Notes under the pieces: model-generated
What the model was told of the DNA's origin: nothing
The model's input: only the letters and a program-made list of their open reading frames with translations
Database searches by the model: none
From: Polaribacter litorisediminis
GTDB taxonomy: Bacteria; Bacteroidota; Bacteroidia; Flavobacteriales; Flavobacteriaceae
Assembly (NCBI RefSeq): GCF_019968605.1
Contig: NZ_CP082966.1
Coordinates: 669,001-733,000 of the forward strand
DNA length: 64,000 nucleotides
Direction: 5' to 3'
Shown: piece after piece, positions 35,714 through 45,326 of the stretch
Numbering within the stretch: position 1 is the stretch's first letter
Layout of the letters: each line of letters starts with the position of its first letter
Made by a program: the position numbers and the translations under genes

Positions 35714-37204
35714 ATGATAAATGCTAGTTCAGAACAAAAAAAACTGATAGGTTTAAAAGAAATAAAAAGTTTTTTTAAGGATAATAAGACCCCTATATAT
35801 TTTATAAGCGCTACTAATTTTAATTTATTAGGAATGGATGAATGGATCTCGAATCTTAAGTTCATCAGTTATAAAGATTCTTATGATGGGAAGCATCCTA
35901 ATTTATTTTCTCCGAAAGAAGAAATTTCTCATAATGAATTTACTAGTATTGAAGATATCAATAATTACTTATTATTACATCCAGAGGTTATTGAGTATAT
36001 CAATGCTCATAAAGTAAACGGAAAAGCAGGAAAAGCCTTGTTTTTAATGTTTGATAAAAAGACAGAACAATTGGCTAAAATTTTAGGATTAGAGGTCTGT
36101 TTTCCGTCGGCTGAATTGCGCACCTTTTTAGACAATAAAGTAAATACCAACCGTATTGCCGAAAAAGCGGGAGTGGCTTGTGTGCCCTATGTATTGTCTA
36201 AAGTATATAATTATGAACATCTGCGTAAAATATCTAAAGGATTAACTGAAAAACTCGTGGTACAGTCGCCTTATGGCGATTCAGGACACACTACCTTTTT
36301 TATATCTGATGAAGAAGAATACAACCAATATGCTGCTGAAATAGAAAAAGAAGATGAGTTAAAAATCATGAAACAAATTAATTGTTATGGAACGGCTATT
36401 GAAGGTTGTGTAACGCAACATGGTACTTTAGTTGCACCCTTAATGACAGAATTAGTTGGTTTTAAAAGTTTAACGCCATACAAAGGCGGATGGTGTGGAA
36501 ATGAAATGTATCCAAATGCTTTTAATGCAGATATCCGAGAAAAAGCAAAAGTATATACCAAACGTTTTGGAGACCAATTGCGTGCCGAAGGATATAAAGG
36601 ATATTTTGAGTTAGATTTTTTAATAGATCAAGATAATAATGAAATCTATTTGGGCGAGTTAAATCCAAGAGTTTCTGGTGTTACTAGCTTAACCAATCAT
36701 AACAAATATGCCAAACAAGATGTGCCGTTATTTTTGTTTCATTTATTAGAATGGATGAATATTCCTTATGAAATTGATTGCGATGCTTTAACAAACCGCT
36801 GGGCAGAAGCAGTCAATATGGATAGTTGGAGCCAGTTAGTAATTAAGCATACATTTAAAACTTTAGAGATGACTACAAAGGTGCCTCAATCTGGAATTTG
36901 GGAGATGAAAAATAATGGTAATATTACATTTAAAAAATCAGATACACATCACCAAGCAATAGGGGGCGATAACGAAGCTTTCTTTTTGCAGATTACTCAA
37001 AAAGACAATTATTTATACCAAGGTGCTGATTTAGGAATTCTAATTTTACGAGGAAGATTAATGTCTGATGAATTTGAACTTTCAGAACGCGCTAAACGCT
37101 GGATTAAAGCATTAAAGTCGCATTATAAATCGGATATTATAGATATGAGTGAGCTTTCAGCTGAAGAGTTATTGGAGCTTGAGCAAAGCTTTAAGGTTTC
37201 CTGA
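35714..37204 (+). CDS. ATP-grasp family ligase
   Basis: A 496-residue protein with an ATP-grasp module: a nucleotide-binding loop in KLVVQSPYGDSGHTTFF (about residues 178-194), KIMKQINCYG, and the metal-binding end GYFELDFLIDQDN...ELNPRVSGVTS (about 295-325, acidic residues and Asn of ELNPR). It is often labelled 'biotin carboxylase', but no biotin or carboxyltransferase domain is present. ATP-grasp enzymes join a carboxylate, via an acyl phosphate, to an amine or thiol. Since it follows the amino-acid decarboxylase by 12 bases, an amine product could be its nucleophile; this is inference. The C-terminal ~120 residues are not assigned. Confidence 0.82.
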   Translation: MINASSEQKKLIGLKEIKSFFKDNKTPIYFISATNFNLLGMDEWISNLKFISYKDSYDGKHPNLFSPKEEISHNEFTSIEDINNYLLLHPEVIEYINAHKVNGKAGKALFLMFDKKTEQLAKILGLEVCFPSAELRTFLDNKVNTNRIAEKAGVACVPYVLSKVYNYEHLRKISKGLTEKLVVQSPYGDSGHTTFFISDEEEYNQYAAEIEKEDELKIMKQINCYGTAIEGCVTQHGTLVAPLMTELVGFKSLTPYKGGWCGNEMYPNAFNADIREKAKVYTKRFGDQLRAEGYKGYFELDFLIDQDNNEIYLGELNPRVSGVTSLTNHNKYAKQDVPLFLFHLLEWMNIPYEIDCDALTNRWAEAVNMDSWSQLVIKHTFKTLEMTTKVPQSGIWEMKNNGNITFKKSDTHHQAIGGDNEAFFLQITQKDNYLYQGADLGILILRGRLMSDEFELSERAKRWIKALKSHYKSDIIDMSELSAEELLELEQSFKVS

Positions 37205-37270
37205 TGTAATTTTTTTGGCAACAAATGCTATAAATATGCTGCATTACCAAACAAACATCAAAATGACTTG

Positions 37271-37400
37271 TTAAATTCGTTTCTATTTCCTTTATCTTTT
37301 AAGACAAAATAAGACGATTACTTGCTATGCTTTTATTTTTTAAATCATCTAAAGAAAAATATAGTTCAAATTTAGAATCAATCACTTGGAGGTTCAGTTG
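37271..37400. repeat. Imperfect direct repeat, copy A
   Basis: The segment starts TAAATTCGTTTCTATTTC and ends near CAAATTTAGAATCAATCA followed by TTGGAGG. It is repeated in the same orientation at 38700-38830, on the other side of the acyltransferase gene. Copies match best at the two ends and differ by small indels in the middle. Short ORFs in the copies are not conserved as protein. Confidence 0.75.
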
Positions 37401-37402
37401 TT

Positions 37403-38449
37403 CTAAAAATAGTATTCTTTATGCTCCTTTTTTTTGTAAGATTTTAATTTTAAATAAAAATAGGTTAGGGTACTCACAAGGAATAGCATTCCACAAAACG
37501 ACAAGACTAAAATTAAAGGAGATTCTACACTTTTAAAGATAATTGTTGCTGTATTTCCAATAAGTATCCATTGTATAATATAAACTGCCGTAACATTTTT
37601 TCCTAACCATTTAAGGTAGATAAAAACACTACTATTTCCAAGTTTTTGATCTAATTCATGAATTGTTAAACTATAAAATATCAAAAATATAAAAGTCCAG
37701 AAAAAGAATAAAATGCCATGGTGATAATACTCTTGCAGGTTGGCTGAAACTCTTATTGCATAGCGCAGGCTATAGATTAAAAAGCCAACAAAAATAATTC
37801 CTGAAATAATCTTAATAAAGGGTGTAAATACTATTTGTAAATCATATTTTTTGTTGATTTGATAAAAGGCATATCCCAGCAAAGAATAGGATATCCATGG
37901 AAAAACAGGAAAGTAAGACCAATACGATGCGCCATAAAAAAAAGAGGCTATATATTGCAAATAGACTTGGTCTATAGTGTGGTTTAATAAATAGTGACCT
38001 AGAAAGGCAGCTACCACACTGATGCTTATCGAAATTAAAATACTATGTTTTAATCGCTTCAGCAATGCGAAAAATACAATTGAAATTCCTGCAAATTGTA
38101 AAATATCTACACCAAATAGATAAGGAAATATGGAGATGTTCAGTTTGCCTTGATACACATGAATAAATAGATTTAAGTTTAAAAGTATGTTTAGTAACAT
38201 ACCTGCCAAAAATATCTTAATACCACGCCAAATAAGTTGTTTTGTTGTTTTTTGGGATGACCCAATATAATATCCAAGAATGCCTACAAATATAGGGGCA
38301 ACCAATGGTCCACCTAAAAAGAGTAAAAATTGACCAATAGTACTTGAAAAAATTTTTGGAGTTGCAAATAGTTCTACAATATGAACTTGTATCATGAGTA
38401 TAACTGCAATTCCTTTTAATAAATCTGCTGTTCTAGATCGTTGTGCCAT
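37403..38449 (-). CDS. Membrane acyltransferase, heparan-alpha-glucosaminide N-acetyltransferase-like (DUF1624)
   Basis: About 10 transmembrane helices. From the ATG at 38449 the product is 348 residues; a TTG at 38470 would add seven residues and is less likely. The N-terminal phrase RTADLLKGIAVILMIQVHIVELF is that of DUF1624/HGSNAT-like membrane acyltransferases, in which a membrane His (here H20 of the ATG form) takes part in acetyl transfer from cytoplasmic acetyl-CoA to a sugar on the other side. The C-terminus is basic and ends in EHKEYYF. The substrate is unknown. The gene stands alone and is bracketed by ~130-base direct repeats. Confidence 0.75.
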   Translation of the reverse strand: MAQRSRTADLLKGIAVILMIQVHIVELFATPKIFSSTIGQFLLFLGGPLVAPIFVGILGYYIGSSQKTTKQLIWRGIKIFLAGMLLNILLNLNLFIHVYQGKLNISIFPYLFGVDILQFAGISIVFFALLKRLKHSILISISISVVAAFLGHYLLNHTIDQVYLQYIASFFYGASYWSYFPVFPWISYSLLGYAFYQINKKYDLQIVFTPFIKIISGIIFVGFLIYSLRYAIRVSANLQEYYHHGILFFFWTFIFLIFYSLTIHELDQKLGNSSVFIYLKWLGKNVTAVYIIQWILIGNTATIIFKSVESPLILVLSFCGMLFLVSTLTYFYLKLKSYKKKEHKEYYF

Positions 38450-38699
38450 TTTTTCAATTTGATAAACCAAATTACAATTTTTATTTCTCTTTTAGGGTTT
38501 CTTTAAATTTAGATCAAAAAAAATCATTTTAGAGCTATAATACTGCAATAAATCATTGGTTTTTTTTCTTATTTTCTGTAAAAAATGACAATAACGAAGG
38601 CTACGCTAATGCTATTTTAATTTCAATGAATCAAAAAATAATTCAATTTATAGATAGATATCCTTAACCTAAATTGGTAAAAAAAATATAAAAGACATA

Positions 38700-38830
38700 C
38701 TAAATTCGTTTCTATTTCTTTTCTATTTCACTATGAGATACAAGCGTTATGTATCTATCGTTTTATTTTTTAATCATTTAAAGAAAATATATTTCAAATT
38801 TAGAATCAATCATTGGGGGTTTAATTGGTA
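38700..38830. repeat. Imperfect direct repeat, copy B
   Basis: It corresponds to 37271-37400: TAAATTCGTTTCTATTTC at the left, then TTTTATTTTTTAATCATTTA, CAAATTTAGAATCAATCA and TTGGGGG at the right. The 402 bases between the acyltransferase and the CDF gene hold this repeat and A/T-rich DNA, no gene. Confidence 0.75.
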
Positions 38831-38872
38831 TTCCTATGTTCATCAGTTAAATAGAAATCTTTGAAATAGTTT

Positions 38873-39742
38873 TTATGTGTCTGGTTCTATATGGATTAAA
38901 ACGTGTCCTAAATTTGGTATTTCATTTCGCAAATAGTCCTTTAAATTATGAGCAATATCGTGTCCTTCCTTAACGGAAATTTCTCCGTCAACTATTGCGT
39001 GTAAATCTACATGGTATTTCATTCCTGCTTTTCGGATAAAACATTTTTCTGTTCCAACGACACCTTCGACTTTTATAGATTCTTCTCGAATTTCTTCCAA
39101 AAGATCATCATAAAGATGCTCATCCATTATTTCTCCTAAGGCTGGTCTAAAAATCAAATAGCTATTATAAAGAATAAAACCAGAAGCTATCAAAGCTGCC
39201 CAATCATCTGCTGTTTCATAGCCTTTACCGAAAATTAAAGCAATACAAATTCCGATAAATGCCATCATAGAAGTTATTGCATCACTTCTATGATGCCAGG
39301 CATCTGCTTTGAGTGAGGAACTATTGGTCTCTTTACTTTTTTTGAGCACTATTCTAAATGAAATTTCTTTCCATACAATAATACACCCAAGAACAATTAA
39401 CGTCCAAGATTTAGGAATTTTATGAGGTGTCTGAATATTTTGAATGCTTTTGTAGGCAATAATGGTTGCCGATGTTACAAGAAAAGCAACGACCAAGAAT
39501 GTTATGAGCGGTTCAATTTTTCCGTGTCCGTATGGATGATTTTCGTCTGCTGGTCGTTTTGCATATTTTAAACCAAATAGAACAAGGAGAGAAGAGAAAA
39601 TATCGGTTGTTGATTCTATTGCATCCGCAATGAGAGCGTATGAATTACCAAAGAATCCTGCAAGCCCTTTAATCAAAGCTAAACTGGTATTTGCAATTAT
39701 GCTAAAATATGTCGTTCGTATGGCAGTTTGTTCGTTATGCAT
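38873..39742 (-). CDS. Cation diffusion facilitator family transporter
   Basis: A 289-residue CDF protein that should export divalent metal ions (Zn, Fe, Co or Mn) in exchange for protons. It has six predicted helices, the metal-site helices with LIADAIESTTDIFSS (about 36-50; Asp residues) and AWHHRSDAITS (about 147-157, HxxxD), the phrase KYAKRPADENHPYGHGKIE between helices 2 and 3, and a C-terminal cytoplasmic domain with HVDLHAIVDGEI and HVLIHIEPD. Single gene. Confidence 0.92.
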   Translation of the reverse strand: MHNEQTAIRTTYFSIIANTSLALIKGLAGFFGNSYALIADAIESTTDIFSSLLVLFGLKYAKRPADENHPYGHGKIEPLITFLVVAFLVTSATIIAYKSIQNIQTPHKIPKSWTLIVLGCIIVWKEISFRIVLKKSKETNSSSLKADAWHHRSDAITSMMAFIGICIALIFGKGYETADDWAALIASGFILYNSYLIFRPALGEIMDEHLYDDLLEEIREESIKVEGVVGTEKCFIRKAGMKYHVDLHAIVDGEISVKEGHDIAHNLKDYLRNEIPNLGHVLIHIEPDT

Positions 39743-40116
39743 TCAGATTCATTCAGTTTTTAGAATTACTTATAACTCATTATATTGTAATTTTTATGCC
39801 ATACACCTCATAATTTAATGTGATGTAATGCCTTTTTTTACTGATATAATGTAAAGATAATTTATTTAAAGCGGTACCTAAAGGACTTTTTATTGGTTTT
39901 AAATCTTTTCTTGTTACATTACAGAAGCTATAAAAGTAAAATAGTTTTTAAGTGGGAGTGTAATTTTAACTCTGTCTGTTAATTTTTTCCGTTTTAAAAA
40001 TAGTTTGATTTTTTTATAATCTGGCTTAAAAAATCCAGCTGTTTTTAAAATGAGTCCTATCGGCAGTGTCAAAAATTACTTTCAAAATCAAAAAGATCTG
40101 AGTGTTTAAAAATAAA

Positions 40117-40151
40117 TATTGCACAATAAAACGTAGTTTCATTGTGCAATA
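40117..40151 (-). terminator. Hairpin terminator of the zinc metalloprotease gene
   Basis: TATTGCACAAT (40117-40127) pairs with ATTGTGCAATA (40141-40151), with an inner AAAC/GTTT stem around a three-base loop. It is 28 bases after the metalloprotease stop and followed on the minus strand by a T-rich stretch. The remaining DNA up to the CDF gene (39743-40116) holds nothing I can call. Confidence 0.7.
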
Positions 40152-40178
40152 GGGATTAATTTGATGACAAAATTGTTT

Positions 40179-42602
40179 TTACTTAGGGTTTAGTATTTCT
40201 TTAATTGTAGACAAACAATCTGCATAATGGTATCTTGTAATTTTATTAACACGTTTATTTTTTGCAATGGTTAATTGAAACTTTAAGTTTGCCAATTCTC
40301 CTTTAACAATTGAGGTGATGTCAGAATTTTTGGAATCTGTTGAATTTAATAACATTCCCATTCTATTGATAAAAGATTTTTGAAGATTACGTCTAAAAAC
40401 ATCTACATTTTTGGTGTAACCTGTTTCAGAGAAAAGTCCAATTCTTAAATCGCGCATCATATCTAAAACATTATACGTATCCGTATTAATTATTTCTGCA
40501 TCAATCATTCTTTCTAGTTTCGATGCATTTAAGATTCCGTACAGTTGTCTGTTTTGCAGGCTTAACATTCTACTCGTGTAACCACTTTCGTTGATATTCG
40601 CTAAAATATTTGAGTCTAATAACCAATCTTGTGTTTTAAAAGCATTTTCTTGCAGCCAAATCATTGAATTTTTTTGTGTTTTTTTTGATACAGGCTTGTA
40701 GATATCACCATCTTGACTAGGGTTTTTATTGTATTCGTATACACCACCAATATTGCCAGATACATGCCCCACATATCTACTCCAAACGCTTAATAATTCT
40801 CCGTATAATTCTGATAAATCTTCATAATTATTGGTTTGATCTGACGTCCAGTTAGGTAAATTTTTAGCAACAATTTTAAGATTTTTTATGCCGTAAGTTG
40901 AAGCTTTTACCTGGTCGTTCCCAATACCTTCAGTTTGTGCAGAAGGGTCAAAACGCTGTCCTCCAAATCTATATATGGGGTTGTTGGCTTTCTCCTCAAT
41001 CCATTTATCTAAAGTTTTTACCTCTTGTTCTGGGGTTTTTGCTGTAGGAATTTTACGGTACCCCCAATTAATGGCATAATGATCATAAGGCCCTAATTGA
41101 CGAATAAATCTGATGTTTTCATCCCCTGGTTGTGCAACATAATTATAACGAGCATAATCCATGATGGTTGCAGCAATACCCATTTTTTGGGTAAATTTTC
41201 CTGATCGTAAAGAATCTACTGGGTACGCATAACTAGCTGCCATATTGTGAGGTAATCCCAATGCATGACCAACTTCATGAGAAATTACCATACGCATCAT
41301 TTCTCCAATTTCTTCAGCAGGCGTATCTAAGGTTCTAGCAGACGGATTTGCAGCCCCTGTTTCTAATAAATACCTGTTTCTGTATGAGCGTAAATGATTA
41401 TGATACCAGATAATATCGCTCTCAATAATTTCTCCAGTTCTAGGATCAGAAACGCTGGGTCCTGTAGCATTTCTAGTGGTACTGGCTACATATCTTATAG
41501 ACGAATAACGCGCATCTTCCATGCTAAATTCTGGGTCTTCTTCTTTTGTTGGCGCATATTTTGCCATAATGGCATTTTTAAAACCAGCAGTTTCAAATAC
41601 TTTTTGCCAATCATCTACTCCTTGTTTAATGTACTTTTTTAGTTTGTCTGGCGTTGCCGGGTCTAAATAGTAAATAATGGGTTTTATAGGCTCCACTAAT
41701 TCACCACGATTATACGCATCGATGTCTTTAGGTTCTAATCGCCAACGTCTTATATATCTTTTATTATCAGCTTTTAAAGCTTCTGAACTGTAATCAACAT
41801 TTCCTAGACTAAAATAACCAACTCTTTTGTCATAAATTCTTGGCATCATTTTATCTTCTGGCAATAAAATCATCGATTGATTGATACGCATGGTAATGGT
41901 GTTTGTTGATGAATTACTTGGCGGTGCATCTGCCTCAAACGTAAAATCTTGCACAACTTCTATATTCTTTGGATAACTTTTTACGTTGTTGATAAAACTT
42001 CTAGAAGCATCGAGTCTTTTTACTTTATATCTTCTTCTATATGAATTAGGCAAACCCGAAATTGCTTTTACATCCGAAGAAAAGAATTTAGTAACATCTA
42101 TTAAAACAGCAGTAGAATCTGTATTTTGTGTTTTGATATCAAAAGCATAAATGATAGGTTCTAAGTTATTCGCTTTTACAGATTTATAAATAGGCAAAGA
42201 ATCATTGGCAACAGCATTGTAAGATTTTACTTTTAATAAAATCTTATTTTGAAATTCTTCCCAAACAATAACTTGGGTGTTTATTTTAGAACCTGCATTT
42301 ACATAACCGCCGCCTAAACCTGCCGGAAGTTCTTTAATTCTAGTGACTAATAACATCTCTTTTCTGAAATGAGATTTGGGAATTTCGTATAGGTAATTAT
42401 TGTCTGTTTCATGCACTTTAAAAATACCATCATCTGTTTTTGTTTTAGACGTAACAAAATCAGCATATTTCGGAATTTTACTTTTTTTAGGTGGTGGTGG
42501 CGTTTGAACTGTTTCTTTATCTTTGGATTTTCTTCTTTGCCCTTGTATTTCAGATGGAATTGTAAAAGCGATAATCAGGGCAAACAATAATAGTTTTTTC
42601 AT
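40179..42602 (-). CDS. Exported zinc-dependent metalloprotease (DUF5117/DUF5118 type)
   Basis: From the ATG at 42602 the product is 807 residues with a signal peptide (MKKLLLFALIIAFTIPSEIQG); an upstream in-frame start at 42629 would put nine residues before it and is unlikely. The zinc site is HEVGHALGLPHN at residues 442-453, the extended HExxHxxxxxH metzincin-like motif. The N-terminal domain (about 25-300) fits DUF5117/5118, and the C-terminal third is the usual helical domain. The protein should be periplasmic or at the surface; the substrate is unknown. It lies downstream of the 2-oxoacid dehydrogenase gene on the same strand, but the strong terminator at 42683-42710 separates them. Confidence 0.88.
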   Translation of the reverse strand: MKKLLLFALIIAFTIPSEIQGQRRKSKDKETVQTPPPPKKSKIPKYADFVTSKTKTDDGIFKVHETDNNYLYEIPKSHFRKEMLLVTRIKELPAGLGGGYVNAGSKINTQVIVWEEFQNKILLKVKSYNAVANDSLPIYKSVKANNLEPIIYAFDIKTQNTDSTAVLIDVTKFFSSDVKAISGLPNSYRRRYKVKRLDASRSFINNVKSYPKNIEVVQDFTFEADAPPSNSSTNTITMRINQSMILLPEDKMMPRIYDKRVGYFSLGNVDYSSEALKADNKRYIRRWRLEPKDIDAYNRGELVEPIKPIIYYLDPATPDKLKKYIKQGVDDWQKVFETAGFKNAIMAKYAPTKEEDPEFSMEDARYSSIRYVASTTRNATGPSVSDPRTGEIIESDIIWYHNHLRSYRNRYLLETGAANPSARTLDTPAEEIGEMMRMVISHEVGHALGLPHNMAASYAYPVDSLRSGKFTQKMGIAATIMDYARYNYVAQPGDENIRFIRQLGPYDHYAINWGYRKIPTAKTPEQEVKTLDKWIEEKANNPIYRFGGQRFDPSAQTEGIGNDQVKASTYGIKNLKIVAKNLPNWTSDQTNNYEDLSELYGELLSVWSRYVGHVSGNIGGVYEYNKNPSQDGDIYKPVSKKTQKNSMIWLQENAFKTQDWLLDSNILANINESGYTSRMLSLQNRQLYGILNASKLERMIDAEIINTDTYNVLDMMRDLRIGLFSETGYTKNVDVFRRNLQKSFINRMGMLLNSTDSKNSDITSIVKGELANLKFQLTIAKNKRVNKITRYHYADCLSTIKEILNPK

Positions 42603-42682
42603 GTTAGTTTGAGTTGAGAATTGAAGCAACTAAAATAATAAAAAGGAGAAGTATTTGCTTTATGGATTGTGTTAAAATAAAA

Positions 42683-42710
42683 AAAGCTCAATCAGATTTG
42701 ATTGAGCTTT
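42683..42710 (-). terminator. Rho-independent terminator of the 2-oxoacid dehydrogenase gene
   Basis: AAAGCTCAATCA (42683-42694) pairs perfectly with TGATTGAGCTTT (42699-42710), four-base loop, and A-rich sequence on plus gives a T-tract on minus. It lies 20 bases after the stop codon. Confidence 0.9.
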
Positions 42711-42729
42711 ATATTTTAGTTCATATTTT

Positions 42730-45183
42730 TTAATACAGACTTTTAAATTTTTGTGGATTAAACTCGTGCATTATTTCATAAACCTTTTCAAATACATCTT
42801 CTGCAGATGGTTTTGAGAAATAATCGCCGTCAGTACCATAGGCTGTTCTGTGTTCTTTGGCAGTTAATGTTGCGGGTTTGCTATCTAAATATTGGTATCC
42901 GTTTTGGTTTTCTAAAATTTCTTGTAAAAGATAAGCAGAAGCTCCTCCAGGAACATCTTCATCGACCACTAATAATTTATTTGTTTTGGCAACACTTTTT
43001 ACACAATCATGGGCCACATCAAAAGGTAATAAACTTTGGGCGTCAACGATTTCAATATCAATGCCAACTTGTGCCAAATCTTTTTCTGCTTCTTGTACTA
43101 TTCGTAAAGTTGATCCGTAAGAAATAATAGTAATATCTTTACCTTCTTTTACAGTTTCTACTACCCCAATAGGTGTTTTAAAATCGCCTAAATTTGTTGG
43201 CAGTTCTTCTTTTAGTCGGTAACCATTTAAACATTCTATAACCAAAGCAGGGTCATCACCTTCTAATAAAGTATTATAAAATCCTGCTGCCTTCGTCATG
43301 TTTCTAGGTACTAAAACGTGCATTCCTCTCACATTGTTTATAATGCCTCCCATGGGCGAACCTGCATGCCAAATTCCTTCTAATCGATGCCCTCTAGTTC
43401 TAATAATTAAGGGGGCTTTTTGTTTGCCAAAAGTTCTATAACGTAAAGTTGCTAAATCATCACTCATAATTTGAAGCGCGTACAATAAATAATCTAAATA
43501 TTGTATTTCTGCTATCGGTCTTAATCCTCTCATTGCTAAACCAATTCCTTGACCAATAATGGTGGCTTCTCTAATACCAGTGTCTGAAATTCTAGTAGCT
43601 CCATATTTTTCTTGTAAACCTTCTAGTCCTTGATTTACATCGCCAATAAAACCTGCATCTTCACCGAAAATAACCACATCTGGATGTTTTAAAAGAACTG
43701 CATCAAAATTATCTCTCATGATGATTCTTCCATCTACTAAATTTTTAGTTTGGTCGTAGATTGGTTTATTCTCTAAAACCCCTAAAGGAGTTAATTCGGT
43801 TTCGCTTAATAAATGCGATGAATATCTGTTATGCGCATCTTGTAGAGATGTTTTTATGAAATTTTGGAGTTCTATTTTTTTAGAAAAATGTTCATCTTTT
43901 AAATAACGTAAACATTTTCTTGCAGTAGCTAAAATATCTTTTCGTGTTGGTTCTCCTATTGCTGATAAATCGTTTTTAAATTTAGTAATAAATGTTCCGT
44001 TATTACTTTTAGCAGCAACATTTTCTAACAATTGAACGGCAACTAAAAGTTCAGATTTTATCTCATTTAAAAAAGCATTCCAAGCATTTCTTTTCGCATT
44101 GGTAACCTCTTTTTTAGCTTCTTTTTCTAATATAATGAGTTCTTCTTCAGATGCTACAAAACGTAAAATATCGCCAGTTTCTGTTTCTAGTTCAAAATCT
44201 AGAATCCATTCACGGAATTTGGTGATACAGTCATGTTCTTTCTCCCATTGTAAGCGCTCTTTATCTTTATATCTTTCATGAGAACCCGAGGTAGAATGCC
44301 CTTGAGGTTGTGTTAATTCTTTTACGTGAATTAAAACAGGTACATGTTCTTCTCTTGCAATTTTTGCCGCTTTTTGATAAACATCAACCAATTGCACATA
44401 ATCCCATCCATTAATTACAAAGATTTCATAACCATCTTTTTCGTGTTCTCTTTGAAAACCTTTTAAAATTTCTGAAATACTTTCTTTTGTTGTTTGATAT
44501 TTAGCATGTACCGAAATACCATACTCATCATCCCAAACACTCATTACCATGGGTACTTGTAGTACTCCAGCAGCATTTATAGTTTCAAAAAATAAGCCTT
44601 CGCTTGTGCTTGCATTTCCAATTGTACCCCATGCAACTTCATTTCCTTGGTTAGAAAAATTAGTTTTGTGTTGCACACTTTTTTCATTTCTGTAAATTTT
44701 TGATGCTTGCGCTAAACCTAACAAACGTGGCATTTGACCTGCTGTTGGCGAAATATCTGCACTAGAATTATATTGTTTTGTTAAATTTTTCCAGCTACCA
44801 TCTTCGTTTAAACTATGGGTTGCAAAATGACCACCCATTTGTCTTCCTGCAGACATTGGGTCTGCTTTGATGTCGGTATGTGCATATAAACCTGCAAAAA
44901 ACTGTTGCGCGGTAAGCTCGCCAATGGCCATCATAAAAGTTTGATCTCTATAATAACCAGATCTAAAATCTCCTTTTTTAAAGGCTTTTGCCATAGCAAG
45001 TTGTGGCACTTCTTTTCCGTCACCAAAAATACCGAACTTTGCTTTTCCGGTGAGTACTTCTCGTCTGCCTAATAAGCTACATTCTCTGCTAATTTTTGCA
45101 ATCTTATAATCACTTAAAACTTCTTTTTTGAAGTCGTTAAAAGAGATTTCTTGTTGATTTAAAGTAACTGTTTTTTGCAACAT
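42730..45183 (-). CDS. 2-oxoacid dehydrogenase E1, fused alpha and beta subunits (branched-chain type)
   Basis: The 817-residue protein joins an E1-alpha domain (about residues 20-340; GNASTSEGLFFETINAAGV is the thiamine-diphosphate region) to an E1-beta domain (about 485-810; VVIFGEDAGFIGDVNQGLEGL, REATIIGQGIGLAMRGLRPI and VVDEDVPGGASAYL). Such fused E1 proteins are usual in Bacteroidota and decarboxylate branched-chain 2-oxo acids to feed branched fatty-acid synthesis and leucine/valine/isoleucine breakdown. A helical linker of about 130 residues lies between the domains. The E2 and E3 genes are not adjacent. Transcribed alone from a good promoter match. Confidence 0.92.
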   Translation of the reverse strand: MLQKTVTLNQQEISFNDFKKEVLSDYKIAKISRECSLLGRREVLTGKAKFGIFGDGKEVPQLAMAKAFKKGDFRSGYYRDQTFMMAIGELTAQQFFAGLYAHTDIKADPMSAGRQMGGHFATHSLNEDGSWKNLTKQYNSSADISPTAGQMPRLLGLAQASKIYRNEKSVQHKTNFSNQGNEVAWGTIGNASTSEGLFFETINAAGVLQVPMVMSVWDDEYGISVHAKYQTTKESISEILKGFQREHEKDGYEIFVINGWDYVQLVDVYQKAAKIAREEHVPVLIHVKELTQPQGHSTSGSHERYKDKERLQWEKEHDCITKFREWILDFELETETGDILRFVASEEELIILEKEAKKEVTNAKRNAWNAFLNEIKSELLVAVQLLENVAAKSNNGTFITKFKNDLSAIGEPTRKDILATARKCLRYLKDEHFSKKIELQNFIKTSLQDAHNRYSSHLLSETELTPLGVLENKPIYDQTKNLVDGRIIMRDNFDAVLLKHPDVVIFGEDAGFIGDVNQGLEGLQEKYGATRISDTGIREATIIGQGIGLAMRGLRPIAEIQYLDYLLYALQIMSDDLATLRYRTFGKQKAPLIIRTRGHRLEGIWHAGSPMGGIINNVRGMHVLVPRNMTKAAGFYNTLLEGDDPALVIECLNGYRLKEELPTNLGDFKTPIGVVETVKEGKDITIISYGSTLRIVQEAEKDLAQVGIDIEIVDAQSLLPFDVAHDCVKSVAKTNKLLVVDEDVPGGASAYLLQEILENQNGYQYLDSKPATLTAKEHRTAYGTDGDYFSKPSAEDVFEKVYEIMHEFNPQKFKSLY

Positions 45184-45203
45184 ATGGTTCGTTTTTACTC
45201 GTA

Positions 45204-45234
45204 CAAATATAGTTTTTTTAATTGATATTTAAAA
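45204..45234 (-). promoter_or_regulatory. Promoter of the 2-oxoacid dehydrogenase gene
   Basis: On the minus strand TATATTTG (45204-45211) matches the Bacteroidota -7 box and TTTT (45231-45234) lies 19 bases upstream as the -33 region. The -7 box is 21 bases before the ATG. Confidence 0.55.
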
Positions 45235-45326
45235 GTATTCATGCTTATCTAAGAATATGGTAAATAAACAAGAGTAAACTTAGTCTTTGTTGAGGATTAT
45301 ATAATTGATTTTAGATTGTTTTATTT

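Noticed and set aside
37327..37536. A 69-codon plus-strand ORF at the acyltransferase end
   Set aside because: It covers repeat copy A and the 3' end of the acyltransferase gene; the frame is not maintained in repeat copy B.
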